NCBI GenBank assembly: GCA_003255025.1 | Contig: QANY01004982.1 | Coordinates: forward strand, 682,591-746,590 | Source of the DNA: Datisca glomerata | Lineage: Eukaryota > Streptophyta > Magnoliopsida > Cucurbitales > Datiscaceae | Length of the DNA: 64,000 bases | Direction: 5' to 3' | Shown here: one piece after another, positions 32,141 to 43,711 of the stretch | Numbering within the stretch: position 1 is the first letter of the stretch | Layout: the number at the start of each line of letters is the position of its first letter | Translations under genes and position numbers: made by a program | Notes under the pieces: model-generated | The model's database searches: none | Seen by the model: only the letters and a program-made list of their open reading frames with translations | Told to the model about the DNA's origin: nothing

Positions 32141-32240
32141 TTTTCGATTGGGTGTTTGAAGTCAGGTTTATTAGTTTTGCTCTTTTTTGTGCAGTTGACT
32201 TTGTTTATATCTAAGATATGCCCTTTGTGTATTGAATTTT

Positions 32241-32960
32241 TTTTGGTTGAATATATTTTTCTTTTAACCAAAAATGAAAGAAGAATGTTTCCAGAATATA
32301 TATATATATATATCTTGATGAACTAGGGACGACCGTACTTTTACTTACCCTAGCTAGGACCACTTTTTAGACCAATGTTCCAGACTATTTTAAGCTTCAA
32401 ATACAAAATTCATGAGTCAAAATGACTCAGACATGTTAATTTAATACAGCTGCACGTTTTTTACAGCTTTTTTTTGTCGCTGGTTAATTCAACTCTAACA
32501 TTTTCGTCTTCAAAAGCTTCCACCAATAGAAGAAATAATAAAAATTTCTTTTCACACATCTTTTAATTTGTCTAATTAACAAAGACATAAATCTAAGTTA
32601 AAAAATGATAAATAAGTTTATTCTGTTAAAATTTTATTAGTTTAGATTTGAAAAGATGATATTATTTCTTCATTTAATCTGATCCAACCATTTTTCTAAT
32701 CCGAAACTCAAGATTTGAAAAGATGATACTTTTGTAAGGACTAAAAGTAAGTTATGCTTTTAACTCTAGAAATAAGTTAAAGTTTATACATCTCTACTCA
32801 ATGAAGATTATCCATATATGAACATATATATAACTAATTAGGTAAAGATGCAAAAGTGCTATCGGGAAATTGTGAAGCCATAACTTAAATAAGATTCATA
32901 CTTAGATTTAGGCATTAGCCAACATATATACATGTAACAGTGAGTTTCAAAACTTATGAC
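32241..32960. other. Non-coding, no gene seen
   Basis: Unit-B-specific AT-rich DNA with a short (TA)n run near 32,300-32,313. It replaces the position where the 5' half of copia 1 stands in unit A. Confidence 0.5.
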
Positions 32961-33829
32961 CTAAAGATGACTACACCTATACTTGAGTTAAAAATTTTAA
33001 GTTTCTTCCTGACATCCTTGACCACACACTCATCAACAAAATGGACATGTGGAATGAAGCATAGATACATAATTGAAAAAGGTATATCTATATTAGTACA
33101 TGCACACATGCCTCTCTCATCTTGGTGGGATGCCCTCAATACTTCCACTCACTTTATTAACATGCTTGCCACACCTGTTTTGAGTTCTAAATCACACATC
33201 AATTGTTATATTATAAAGTGCCAGATTACAGCATGCTCCCAGCCTTTGGCTGCTCTTGTTTTCCTTCTTCAGACCCTATGATAGACACAAGTTTAATTTC
33301 ACACTAATAAGTGCGCTTTCTCTTGGCTATAGAAATTTTCATAAAGGATACAAACATCTTGAACCTAAAACTGGTAGAATATATATTGCCAAAAGTGTTC
33401 CCTTCAATCAACTTAAATTTCTCTATTAAACTTAAATTTCTCTATTAAACCATAAACAAGACAACCAAAGAAGCCTAGTTTTCTCCTACTGTCATGCTGC
33501 CTATTGCTCATTTCCCTCTTATGCAGGACTATGGTACAATCTATCATTCACATCCTACAACTGTCTCTTCTTCTCACTCTTCTCAATCTCAAACAAGGCA
33601 TCTTTCACCAACTACTTCATCAGGTATTTCATCTCCTCACTCTAGTAGTACTTCTGATTGTGATTTTACTACTATTTCTATGCCCTTTGAATAATCACAA
33701 ACACTTTTACTTCCATCAGTTTCTATTTGTGTTGCACCTACACTTCAACGCACACACCCTATGATCACGAGTTCTAAGAGTAGCATTGTTAAACCCAAGG
33801 CTTATCATATTTCTCTTAATTCTGCCATT

Positions 33830-34200
33830 GAGCCTCACAATACCAAAGAAGCTCTCCAAGATCCTCTATGGTGAAAAATCATACATGGACTATTTTCCCT
33901 CCCAAAGATGGTATGCCTCTTGTAAAAAACATATGGGTTTATGGACTGTAATACAATCAAGATGGCACCCTTATTAAGCATAAAGCATTGTTGGTTGCAA
34001 AGACATTTCAACAGACCCCTAGGATAGACTTCTTTAAAACATACAGTCCAATGATCAAGACCTGCACTATTAGAATCATTTTAACCCTTGTTATTATTAT
34101 GGTTGGGATGTGCAACAGTTGGATATCAATAATGCCTTTCTTTATGGCAACCTTTAAGAGCATTCTAGGAGCGCTCACAATGACATGACATGCTGTAACT
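33830..34200 (+). pseudogene. Copia 1 RT remnant
   Basis: Pieces such as LVAKTFQQTPRIDFFKTYSP and RIILTLVI (33,990-34,110) correspond to the copia RT block 'LVAKGF.Q..G.DY.ETFSPV'. The YVDD region is absent, and the sequence jumps to the RNase H side near 34,200. Confidence 0.7.
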
Positions 34201-34810
34201 TAGGCAATGAATAAGCTTAGTTAGTACATGTCCTCATCTACTATGGATCATTGGAAGGCCTGCAAACATATTCTAAGGTATCTCAACGAAACTCCCACCA
34301 CCGAACTCACTTCACACCAGCTTCAAGACTGAACTTAGAGTTCTATTCAGACGCTGATTGGGTTGGCTCTTTCGATGATAGAAATATTACTAATGGCATG
34401 TGTCTTTATTTAGAAGGCAACCTCATTGCATAGAGATCTAAAAAGTAAGTTGTTATTGCTAAGTCCAACATAGAATTTGAGTGTAAAGCTTTAGCTTATG
34501 CTGCTACTGATGTGATTTGGCTTGTTTCTATCTTTAAAGAGCTTCATCTTCTACGTGTAGGTATTCTATTGCTTTGGTGTGACAATGAGAGTGCTACAAT
34601 ATTGGCCTCTAACCCTGTTTTTCACTCCCGAACTAAACATATAGAAGTTGATGTTCATTTCATACAAGACAAAATTCTGTTCAAAGAAATTGATGTTCGT
34701 TTTGTCTCATCTAGCTCTCAAATTGCATATGTTCTCACCAAAGCCTTGGCACCTTCAACTTTCTCTCTTTTACGTGACAATATTCATGTGATTGACACCC
34801 TATTACGCTT
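34200..34810 (+). pseudogene. Copia 1 RNase H remnant
   Basis: HWKACKHILRYLNETP near 34,249, then DADWVGSFDDRN (in the open frame at 34,251-34,433). The longest piece (34,512-34,964) has WCDNESATILASNPVFHSRT, then KHIEVDVHFIQDKI and SSSQIAYVLTKALAP. These are the C-terminal catalytic region of Ty1/copia RNase H. The frame runs into the LTR. Confidence 0.8.
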
Positions 34811-34819
34811 GAGGCGTTA

Positions 34820-35323
34820 TGTTGAAGCCACAGTAAAGCTTCATACTGACTTAGCTTCAGAAAATCTCTTACTTCTCTCTGAGTTTCAGAAGCAATATCC
34901 ATGCAGGAAATCATGCAACAAGCCTATGTGCACGACAATAGATCTAAGCTTACTACACAAATGAGTTGTCTCTCAATGATTAGCCACATCATTCTCTCAC
35001 TTATCCATCTCACTTCATAACTCATCAAACTGTAATTGGCTAGGAGGTGATTCCAGAAGTTCTAACAGACTAGCCACGCATAGCTCATTGATTGGACATG
35101 AAAAAAAAAGGAATATTACCGTTTATATGATTAGCAATGATTTTAACTACTTAGATTATTTGATTATTCATTCGTTTTGTCTTTATTCTTATCAAATCAT
35201 TGTATATATACCTTGTTCTTTGTAATTTTGAAAGTTAGTGAAAAATTCTCAATATTGGGAGCATTCTTATTCTTTCCGTTTTTTTTCTTCTTCCCTACTC
35301 TGTTCATCCCTATTTTGTTTAAC
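34820..35323 (+). repeat. Copia 1 3' LTR
   Basis: 504 bp, starting TGTTGAAGCC directly after a purine-rich GCTTGAGGCG tract (34,807-34,816), which resembles the standard copia polypurine tract. It matches the split LTR at 5,345-7,490. Confidence 0.8.
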
Positions 35324-35431
35324 TAGCTCGAAGTAAGAGAAATTCCATATAAAGATGAAACAGGTGAGTTATGAGTTTCTTCCTTAATTCTTTTGACTGC
35401 CAAACTGCTCATATTTGATTACAAGGTTGAA

Positions 35432-35747
35432 TTTTTTTTAATAAAATTACAGATAACATAAACAAGAATATCTTAGGAAACAAAATTTAGAACTGAGAGA
35501 CAAAATACACAATCCACTTGCAAAGGAGATATGAGGATTGATAACCCAGGTACTGGCATGAGCAGAGATCATCCTAATTGCACTTCTTGGCATCAAATCC
35601 TTATTTGCTTTGCAAACAAGTGAGCCATTAATCCTCATCCTTTTCATTTTTCTTATCCTTAGTCAACTTCTTCTCCTTTTGTTTCCCTCCATCGCACTTG
35701 GAAGGCTTCGATGACGGTGGAGGAGCCTTATCCTTTTTCGGTGCCAT
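35432..35747 (-). pseudogene. RPS25: Ribosomal protein eS25 pseudogene
   Basis: The minus strand starts [17 protein letters not shown] at 35,747, the canonical N-terminus of cytosolic 40S subunit protein eS25, followed by a Lys-rich stretch. After an internal deletion of about 45 codons and a frame change comes [20 protein letters not shown], then RMISAHAS (about 35,555-35,640), the C-terminal part. The end then diverges. An A8 tract (T8 on the plus strand, about 35,434-35,441) follows a 3'-UTR-like stretch, suggesting a processed copy. Present only in unit B. Dead because of the deletion and frameshift. Confidence 0.85.
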
Positions 35748-35983
35748 GGAATCTAGTTTCAGAGGCGGAGTTGCAAAGCTTTCGTCTTAGACAAAAGCAG
35801 GGTTTGCAATCTCTGTTTGGTGAAGATCCATCGAAAAATGGTGGAATCAAAGAGGTGGGTCAAATACCATGTCCATCTGTCCAACATTTTCCATCTTTTC
35901 TAAAAAAAATTCTAAGAAAACTTGTAATTATTTGCGTTCAAGTCAAAAGAAAAACTTACCAAAATAGTGACTTGACAAAATGA
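35711..35983 (+). other. Open frame opposite eS25 start, origin unknown
   Basis: A 90-codon open frame whose middle ([20 protein letters not shown], then EDPSKNGGIKE, 35,760-35,856) looks protein-like and is followed by a GTGGGT donor-like site. The first part overlaps the eS25 start in antisense. It could be the first exon of a captured gene, but I recognise no family. Confidence 0.25.
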
Positions 35984-36260
35984 TTTAGGGCAGAAGAAAA
36001 ATGAAGGAGACGAAAGAAAGAAAGAGGAATATGGAGATGAGAGAGAGATCACGAAATGAAGGCTCTCTCAGGGGTTAAGGTTTAAAAAAACTGAGGGGTA
36101 TAATGAAAATTATAGTGGTCACATGCATGACACGCGATCATTTAAATGGCTTGTCGATCCGATAATTCAGGTCAGGTGTATTTTTTACGCAAACTTCAAG
36201 GACTAATAGGGAAGATGTAGAAATTTAGGGGGTAAAATGATTTTTGGTCAAAGTATAGAG
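35984..36260. other. Non-coding link to block R3
   Basis: Purine-rich then AT-rich DNA; nothing recognised. Confidence 0.4.
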
Positions 36261-36990
36261 GATTTTAGGATATTAACTTCTTCGTTTTTCAAAGTTGCTA
36301 ATTTATTATGAGTGAGAATAAAGGGAGTGGAACCAAAAATTTAATATATGGACAGTAGAATAGGTAATGAAGAATCAAACAATGAGATTTGTCAACTTTG
36401 AGAATTTAATGGAGATATTCGGCCATATGCTTAAGTTGCAATATTGCTGTACCTTAGTGTTGTTTAAGGGAGCCGTCAACCCCAATTCTGAAACTATAAC
36501 CTCTCTCTCACTTTATTGAGTCCTATATATAGGAAGGCCTCTCCACTCTTTCTTCATCATCAGACCAAAATAAACTCACAAGGAATACCAGAAAGGTCGA
36601 AATAAAAGTAGACAAATTATATGTCATTCTAAAGAAGTAGACATGGTGCGGTATTGGCTTTGGCTCTTCTTCTTTTAGTCCATATATTAATCTAACCAAC
36701 TATAAGATGAGCCGAACCAATACCACTCTTGTATGCTTCTTTAATTAGCCGCTTATGCATTGTTACTTTGTGATCAAGGTTAAGTTTCTCTACTTAGTAC
36801 TTCATCAAAATATTATTTAACCAATTTTTTTTTATTATGTTAGAGTCCTTAATCTCAAGAGCTCAAGTTTTTGTGATTATTGACAGTTTACCAAATGCCA
36901 ATAATTATAAATGTTATCACATATTAACACTTTGTTGTTGTTTTAAATACAAACTGTGAGACGTAAGATTGTCAAGAACACTCATGAGTT
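36261..36990 (+). promoter_or_regulatory. R block copy 3: TATA promoter-like segment
   Basis: Unit B copy of R. TCCTATATATAGG lies at 36,521-36,533. ATG at 36,644 opens MVRYWLWLFFF, then stop at 36,677. See the unit A copies at 9,941 and 11,875. Confidence 0.4.
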
Positions 36991-38062
36991 TACTAATTAT
37001 ATGCAGATACCCATTCATAACTTTCTACATCCATATATCTCTCCATCTAATTGCATATGTCGTTTATTTAATGGTATCCCTTAGGTTTTTATCATGTGTA
37101 CGTGTTCGTCCTTTTCCATTTTTTTATTTTATTTTTTGGTTAATTTTTTAATCTTCTGGGTAACAAATAACAACAGATGTGATTTTCAGTAATTACTTTT
37201 TCAGAAAACTAAAATTTATGCAGCTGATTGAATTTCTGCCTTTTGTGTGCATTAATATACACGTTTTATTTTCTCACTTACATAATAGACCAGCTGTTAT
37301 ACAGCATGAAATTTCTTGCCCTTTCATTTTCTCTCTCTTAACATATTGGTTTTCACAGATTAGAACTTAAATTAGAGATTATTACTTCATAGTTAGTGAT
37401 TATTAATCGTTGATATAGTCTTGTTCAAATGCTTTGCAGATTTTTTTGAAATTATGTCACTGATTAAATCTGTTCAGTTAATATTGAAGAGTTTGAACTT
37501 AAAACATGAATAGTAATTTATATTAAAGATGAGCGAAATGAGATCACTAGGAGGTTCAACTGTATACATTATCATTTTTAAACAATCATAATAGTAATTT
37601 AAACTAATAATCAATCTCATGAGTATCCATTGGGTAACCATGTCTTAGTGGGTATTACTATTACGATTGTTATTAATTTAATCTATCATAGATATGGGCA
37701 ATAATAAAAGTTAAACATAAGTTGTGATGAGTAAACTCATATCTTACCCAAACTCTTTCATTGACTTCTCTAGCCAACGTTTTTAAGTTTCACTTTTGCT
37801 ACATGAATTAGTCAATAGTAATGTGTACTCTACACACTACAAGTAGGAAGGGATAACGTCTTTTAGAAGTGTAAGCGGGTTAAAAGGCTAAGTTTTGAAA
37901 ATCTGGTCAAATTTCTTAACTTTATACGGATTTAATCATTTTTCGGTATTTGTTCTATTATCTCATTTTTTGGTATTTGATGCATCATTCAAGTATCTTT
38001 ATCTAGAAAGATAAGCATATAGACAAGAAAAACTAGAACACGCTGAAAAACAGATATCATTA
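36991..38062. other. Non-coding, shared with unit A
   Basis: Matches 12,561-13,545; no gene recognised. Confidence 0.45.
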
Positions 38063-38236
38063 TGAGTAATTCTAATACGGCTAAGTTATGAGATTTAGTT
38101 TTAAGTGATCAAGTAATATGTCTTTTATTTAAAAAATCATTTTAATGGGTGATAAAAATACCGAAATATAATTAATAGCATATTACTTGGTCACTTAATC
38201 CATAACCTGATCGGTCTAAAATTATTTAAACAATTA
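38063..38236. mobile_element. MITE-like element, copy 2
   Basis: About 174 bp with terminal inverted repeats of about 50 bp. The start is gagtaattctaatacggcta; the end, inverted, is aataattttagaccgatcag. Both reach an 'agtgatcaagtaatatg'-type inner block. It is present only in unit B. Confidence 0.6.
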
Positions 38237-38240
38237 CATA

Positions 38241-38505
38241 AGGGTTCGTCTAGTTCATGCTTTCAAGATGAGTTTTTAGAAAAATAAAAAATAAAAACCA
38301 TGAGACAATTTTTTTTAAATAAGTATCGAAAAACGTGTTTGATATTAGTATTCAAGAAATGATTCAGTGTATATGTCTTAAACTTGTTTAAAAAAAATGT
38401 GTTCAAAACTGTTAATGGAAATACTTGATAAACTTGTTTTTTGGCTAACTATTTTTTTTTTCTAAACAAAAACAGAAAATGAATACCAAACAGGCCATGA
38501 GGTTT
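38241..38505. mobile_element. hAT-like MITE candidate
   Basis: Starts 'gggttcgtctagttcatg' and ends, read inverted, 'ggcctgtttggtattcat', a weak inverted pair of the type seen in hAT-derived MITEs. The internal sequence is AT-rich and non-coding. Absent from unit A. Confidence 0.35.
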
Positions 38506-38967
38506 GTTGAATCGAAAAAAAATCCCTTGCAATAGCTAAAACCAAATTATATGATAAGACAATTGTTATAGAGGGTGGAGAAGTAGAAGAACTGAAGACA
38601 ATCAGCTGTCTAAGAATAACTATAACATTTGAAGGAATTGTCCAAAAAATGCAAGTTGGCCGCATGTTGTCTGTCTAAGGATTATAGCTGATGATGCAAT
38701 TTCAGATTATTCTTATTTAAACTATCTTATCTGCCTTCTCATCATTTACGCTTTGCTCTTATTTATTATTTCATCGTTAACTTGTCCATGGAGAATCATT
38801 GTTCATCAATCAGAGAAGCTTCTTTGTTAGGGCTTGGAGAAAAATTAATTATGCCCTTCTTTTCTTGATAGTCTTCTCCTCCGACTATGTCTATGTAAGG
38901 ACAAAAATATGCTCCGCTATAGTTTTTTACGCTTTTGCTCTTTAGACTTTAAGATAGTTTTCTAGTA
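38506..38967. other. Non-coding, unit-B-specific
   Basis: No gene recognised. It belongs to the about 930 bp between 37,998 and 38,930 that has no counterpart in unit A. Confidence 0.4.
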
Positions 38968-39675
38968 TGAGAGAAGGTTGCTGAAGTGTAAAGGCATGTA
39001 AGAATTATACCAAAAAGGCTTACAATGCTCAACTTCTATTGATATCAGAACTTTTCTATATCTGTTCAATTACATGCATACATAAAATTAGGTTAAGTAG
39101 AGAAGAATAAGCATCATTTGGTTTGCGAGGATTCTTACTTAACCAATCAGAGCAAGAGGAGAGAAGATGACTTTTTAATCAACATTGTCACTTAGCAAGC
39201 ATGCAATCTAATGTGAAGAGAGAGTAATCTGCCAAGTGTCACAAACTGATAAATGCCACTGAAATGGGGACTAAGAGAGAGTGAAGGTGAGTCCTAATAT
39301 ACCGTTCAACTGAAAAGGGGTTTAGCCACTTTTTACTTGAATGTGAGATAAAATGGTAGGCTTAGTGGCTTTGAGTTTTGACTTTAGGAAGTGAAACATA
39401 TCTTTGGATAGAACTTTGGTAAGGATGTCAGCAGTTTGATCATGAGAAGGAACATAGAGGACTTGTACACACTTGGACAAAAATTGATCTCAAATGAAGT
39501 GTTGATCGATTTCAATATGCTTAATTAGACCTACCATGAATTGTTGGGTTGGTGGCAAGAGCAACAATTCCAAGGTTGTCATAGCAAATTATCGATGGAA
39601 TCAAAGGAGACACATAAAGTTCATGGAGAAGAGATCTTAACCAAAAGTTTATAGACCCACTTGTTACCTATAAGT

Positions 39676-41450
39676 TCATAGAGGGAGAGGCGGGTATAAG
39701 ATCCCAGGTGTCATTCTTAAGTAGAGCATGATACTTTCTTGCATAGCTTGTAACCCTAAAGGATCCAAAAGAGCTTGCTTAGTCGATATTGATTCTTCTA
39801 AGATACATGAGAGTGGGAGAGGATGTGTGGTGCTAAGGTAGAGTTTGGGTTTGAGAGAGCTACTTTTGGTTCTAGTAATCATGGGATGTTTAGACAGTAA
39901 GGGATTGGGAACAAGGGTCGGAGGAATGGAAGTAGTGTGAGTTCGTGCTTCAATCGTAATAGCTATAGAAGGAGCATGAGATATATAAGTGGTAGGAAAC
40001 CCATGTGTAGGGACATATGAACCAATAGAAGAAACATGCATAATAGAAGTAGAAATAGGTACAAAGGGAGACTAAGAGACACTTACATCATTGGATGTTG
40101 GAGGATGAACTCTCTGTTGAGAAGTACCTAATGTTACAATTGTAGCACCTTGATTTACACTTGGCAGAGGCAGGAAAAGGAGAGAGACAATAGGATTAGT
40201 CGTGATTTGTGTAATGTATGGGTAAAGGATGAATGAAAAGAGAAGGGAAATTTAGACATTAAATAAAAAATGGCTAGAAATATAGATTCTTCATGAGCTA
40301 CGGAGACACTTATAGCCCTTATCAACATGTGAATAACCCAAAAAGACACAAAGGGAAGACCTGAACTGAATTTTATGAGCATTATAGGACTTGAGATAGG
40401 GATAACATGAGCTTCCAAACACTCTTGAGATATGATAATCTGGTTGATGCTTAAAAAAAACCTCAAAAGGAGATTTATGGTTAAGTGTTAAGGTTGGAAG
40501 TTTGTTTATGAGGAAGGTAGAGCAATGAAAGGCATCCCACCAAAACTTGAGAGGTACGCAAGCTTGAGCTAGGAGAGTTAGGCATGTTTCTATGATTCGC
40601 CTATGTTTTCTTTCTGCATTCTAATTTTGTTGATGGGTGTAGGGACATGGATGCATAACTATGTATAATCCATCCTGAAGCATCATATGAAGAAGAAATC
40701 TCCCTCTTTGCTTGGCCTTCACAAGACAAAATGTATCATGAAATTCTAGGTAAACATTATTATTTTTTATAGTTTAGATATACTCATAAGGTTTTTTTTA
40801 TTTTGGTGCACACAAGATATATTTTAGTTGAAGTGGTGTGTGATTTGTGGCTCATAATGAGCAACCTATATGGGTAATGGGAAGACGATTACCGTTATCA
40901 ATTGTAAGCCTATCTAGACCTATGCACTCAGAAGCATTACTCAAATTGCTAAATACCAAGAAGAGATTGCAATGGATTGTGGTCATGTACTGAAGGTAGT
41001 AGGTTGAGTTTGAAAGTTATGTTGCAGGAGATTCTGGTGCTGTTGAAAGTTGGGGTTGGCATTCCTATCAAACCTATAGTAGCAAATGTATGCATCATGA
41101 CCAGGTTTGCCACAGACCTGGCAAATAAGCCTGTTACCATATCTTCCAAATCTACCCCATCTTCCTCCTCCTCTGTTTTTAAATGACCTTGGTCCATTGC
41201 CTGAGAAGTTGTGGTTTCTGTTTGTGTTGCCTGAATAATTTTGAGAGTAACCTTACTGATTACTGGTTGATCCTTTCTTGCTAAAGTGTTGAAGTGGCCA
41301 GGTTTGTAATGGTTTTCACAGTTGAAGAATGTGTAGCATGAAACTTCTCCAATCTATTTTCGTGGTTCATTAATAGAGATTGAACATCCTCAAGACTCAT
41401 ACTGGTAGCTCTTAAGTTTATTTTAACCATAATTGAGTCATATGCCATAT
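39676..41450 (-). pseudogene. Copia 2 (B) pol remains
   Basis: Minus-strand zinc-knuckle region (LFARSVANLVMMHTFATIGL in the 40,949-41,197 frame is a shifted reading of CQVCGKPGHDA). Integrase is near 40,500-40,660 (HP.PYTHQQN, FWWDAFHCSTFLINKLP). The linker and RT start are at 39,676-40,041 (SKHPMITRTKSSSLKPKLYL, then LDPLGLQAMQE). The same domains and gap as the unit A twin show that the deletion is ancestral. Confidence 0.7.
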
Positions 41451-42066
41451 CCTAACCTTTAAGTGCTCTTCTTGGAATGGTTGTCTTGTTGCTCTACTAT
41501 AGATATGATATAGTCATATCATTCATTGATTATTTTTGTATCTTTGGTTGTTTCTTGCAGTTTTCCTTTCAGGTACATCAGTTTGGCTCTTGAGGAGCTT
41601 GCAAAATTCCTTTCTAGTGAACTACAAACCTCACTGGAGGTTTTGTAGTTAATAATAGAACTAAACACTCTTTCTGCCATGGAGGCTCTCAACCATCTTA
41701 ATAGAAGTTAGTCACATCTTACCCAAGTCCTATAGGCTAGGTTTGGTTCTCCATTTTCACCAAACATAGGTGGACATATACATTCTCCAAATAAGATTTC
41801 ATCTAACCCATGTCATAATACAACTAGGATAACTTGTTATTTCTAAAGCAAAAAGTTACTTCTGTGTAACTTAATTGATAAAGAAGAGCTAAAAAAGCTT
41901 GAGAACTAATTACCTTCTGATGTTGAAGCTTCTGGGTTTTGAGCGGTGATCGATACACTTGTGACTCGATTGGGATTTACTGCGTTTGCATCATTAGTTG
42001 TTGTTGTATTGTTGCTTGAATCAGAAGTGTTGCTCATGACTTTTGTCTTAGAGCTCTGATACCATA

Positions 42067-42429
42067 TGAGAGAAGGTTACTGAAGTGTAAAGGCAGGAAT
42101 AATTGTACTAAAAAGGCTTACAATACTCAAGTTCTATTGATATCATAATTTTTCTATATCTGTTCAATTACATGCATACCTAAAATTAGGTTAAATAGAG
42201 AAGAAGAAGCATCATTCGGTTAATAAGGATTCTTACTTAACCAATCATAGCAAGAGGAGAGAAAATTACTTTTTCACCAACTTTGTCATTTAGTAAGCTT
42301 GAGAATCTAATGTGAAGAGAGAACAATATGCCAAGTGTCACCAACAGATAAATGCCACTGAAATGCTTACTAGGAGAGATAGAAGCCGAGTTTTAATATA
42401 TACTATCATTTGAAATTTGTTTCCTAACA
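42067..42429 (-). repeat. Copia 2 (B) 5' LTR
   Basis: 363-bp LTR with TGAGAGAAGG at its plus-strand left end and TTTCCTAACA at its right end. Confidence 0.8.
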
Positions 42430-43080
42430 CATATATCTAATCCCGTAACTTTTATTCTCCGTTTCTATTATGTCATCCTTAATTGTTTTTGTTGATTCTA
42501 GTAGTATGTGCAGGCATAAATAATATTGTTTGCTTATATGGACAATGATAGTTACTCACTTGACAATTTAAGACATATATAATTTGGAAGGAACTAATAT
42601 GTAAAAAATTGATTTAGAAATTTTAAGGCATTTTTCATTTCAGCACTTCTTTTAAACAATAGGCAGCTGTTTTTTTTTTTTAAATTTCAGGACAACATCC
42701 GCATAATCCAATGATCATATAAGCACATCCTAATAGAAGATGAAGGGAAAATGATGAAATAAACAAAATAGAAACGGAATTAAACTGGAAGTATAGGTGT
42801 TTTAAAGTTTAATGACTTTTTAGAGTTAGAATTATTTCTAAAAGTTCATGAACCAAAGTTTAACTTTGCCGGCCAAAAAAGTAATTGCAATTGAAACCGA
42901 AGTCAATTATATATTTAGTTGTAGTATATTGTATATTTATCATTTTTATTAACTGTTACTTGGTTTATTTTATCGTTAATCTTTTGAGTTGATTATTATT
43001 AATTCATTAACCAAAGATAGATAACGTATTTATTACTAAAGTAAAAAACTTGTTAACTATATTTCAAATGTTACCTAATA
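42430..43080. other. Intergenic, shared with unit A
   Basis: Counterpart of 17,084-17,740; non-coding. Confidence 0.5.
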
Positions 43081-43611
43081 TTTTTTTTATTAAAAGATAA
43101 ATTTTATTCAATCAAAAAAATACGTAATTAAGGGCTACCCCAAGACAAGTAATTCAACAAAGCCCAAGGCTTTACAAAATGAACTAAAACAGCATAGAGG
43201 AATTAGGTATTACATCACGAGAAACTCAAAAAAAAATTAGGAAGGCATTATAATGTTCTAATTCTCTAATAAAATGGGGATTGTTATACCCTTAGCCATG
43301 AATAGAACTCTTTCCTGCACCATGAAAATGATCTTCTTTAAAACAACATAAGAGTCCATGCATTTACCAAGGCAAACCCTCATGTTTCTTTTCAGCCACA
43401 CATAGTAAATGAAGACAGTAAAAATGAGCTTCGCAAAAACAGAATCCAGGTTCATAGAACCAGAAACCTTAAGAAGCTAATCGTGCAAGCAGGTCCAAGA
43501 ATTTGCAGGACAATACTTGTTGAACTTTACAAAAAAGGGTACTGCAAGATAGGTCTAGTGATCATGACAGTACAACAGCATAATAAGTGTTCAACTGACT
43601 CTTGACCCTGA
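43081..43611 (-). mobile_element. Minus-strand LINE, unit B, 3' part
   Basis: The 3' end of the LINE (T-run at 43,081-43,088 on the plus strand, then 'aaaagataaattttatt'). It includes a C-terminal tail open for 65 codons (43,258-43,455: VFIYYVWLKRNMRVCLGKCM), retained here but deleted in unit A. It breaks off at 43,611, where the nested block begins, and resumes at about 55,300. Confidence 0.75.
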
Positions 43612-43626
43612 GCAAGATAGGTCTAG
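43544..43626 (+). repeat. 15-bp duplicate at insertion breakpoint
   Basis: gcaagataggtctag occurs at 43,544-43,558, within LINE sequence shared with unit A, and again at 43,612-43,626, exactly where homology to unit A stops. It looks like templated filler copied in during end joining. Confidence 0.7.
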
Positions 43627-43710
43627 CCAACCCTATTATCTCCCTCGCACCCACGTTTTATCTCTCAGCCACCCACTCACACAATACAAGCACCACACCC
43701 TACCATAACG
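43627..43710 (+). repeat. Possible gypsy 5' LTR scrap
   Basis: ccaaccctattatctccctc and the following 'cacccacgttttat' match 53,968-54,000 of the gypsy 3' LTR with a handful of changes, then diverge. It may be what is left of that element's 5' LTR. Confidence 0.35.
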
Positions 43711-43711
43711 T

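Larger units (their letters stand above)
27050..32240 (+). mobile_element. L1-type LINE, unit B copy, split by solo LTR
   Basis: Counterpart of the LINE at 960-4,770, with the same order: leader, endonuclease (27,515-27,936), RT (about 28,480-28,562 and 30,684-31,160), zf-RVT and tail (31,230-32,140). A 2.1-kb solo LTR interrupts RT. The zf-RVT and tail pieces are less damaged than in A, with 'NVDNLFYCYSPHQRIWRILL' near 31,770 and FNTFVYFVKFERNCRYS near 31,943. It lacks A's 173-bp and 35-bp tandem duplications. Confidence 0.85.
32970..35323 (+). mobile_element. Copia element 1, unit B (3' half)
   Basis: Starts inside integrase (HSSTKWTCGMKHRYIIEKG near 33,027, equivalent to A's HQQNGRVERKHGDIIEKG). 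It then contains a degraded integrase C-terminus, RT remains, RNase H and a full 3' LTR (34,820-35,323). The 5' LTR, gag and protease are missing. Overlap with the unit A half is only about 380 bp (A 9,540-9,910; B 32,990-33,400). Confidence 0.85.
38968..42429 (-). mobile_element. Copia element 2, unit B
   Basis: Twin of 13,628-17,083, 3.46 kb, on the minus strand, with the same RT deletion. LTRs are at 38,968-about 39,300 and 42,067-42,429. The primer-binding site (plus strand gctctgatacca, 42,053-42,064) is exact. Gag (41,500-42,040), protease/integrase (40,155-41,450) and C-terminal pol (39,676-40,041: HPMITRTKSSSLKPKLYLST) are recognisable but broken. It keeps a slightly longer RNase H/LTR-proximal part than A ('CVQVLYVPSHDQTADILTKV'-like near 39,420-39,475). 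Confidence 0.85.
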
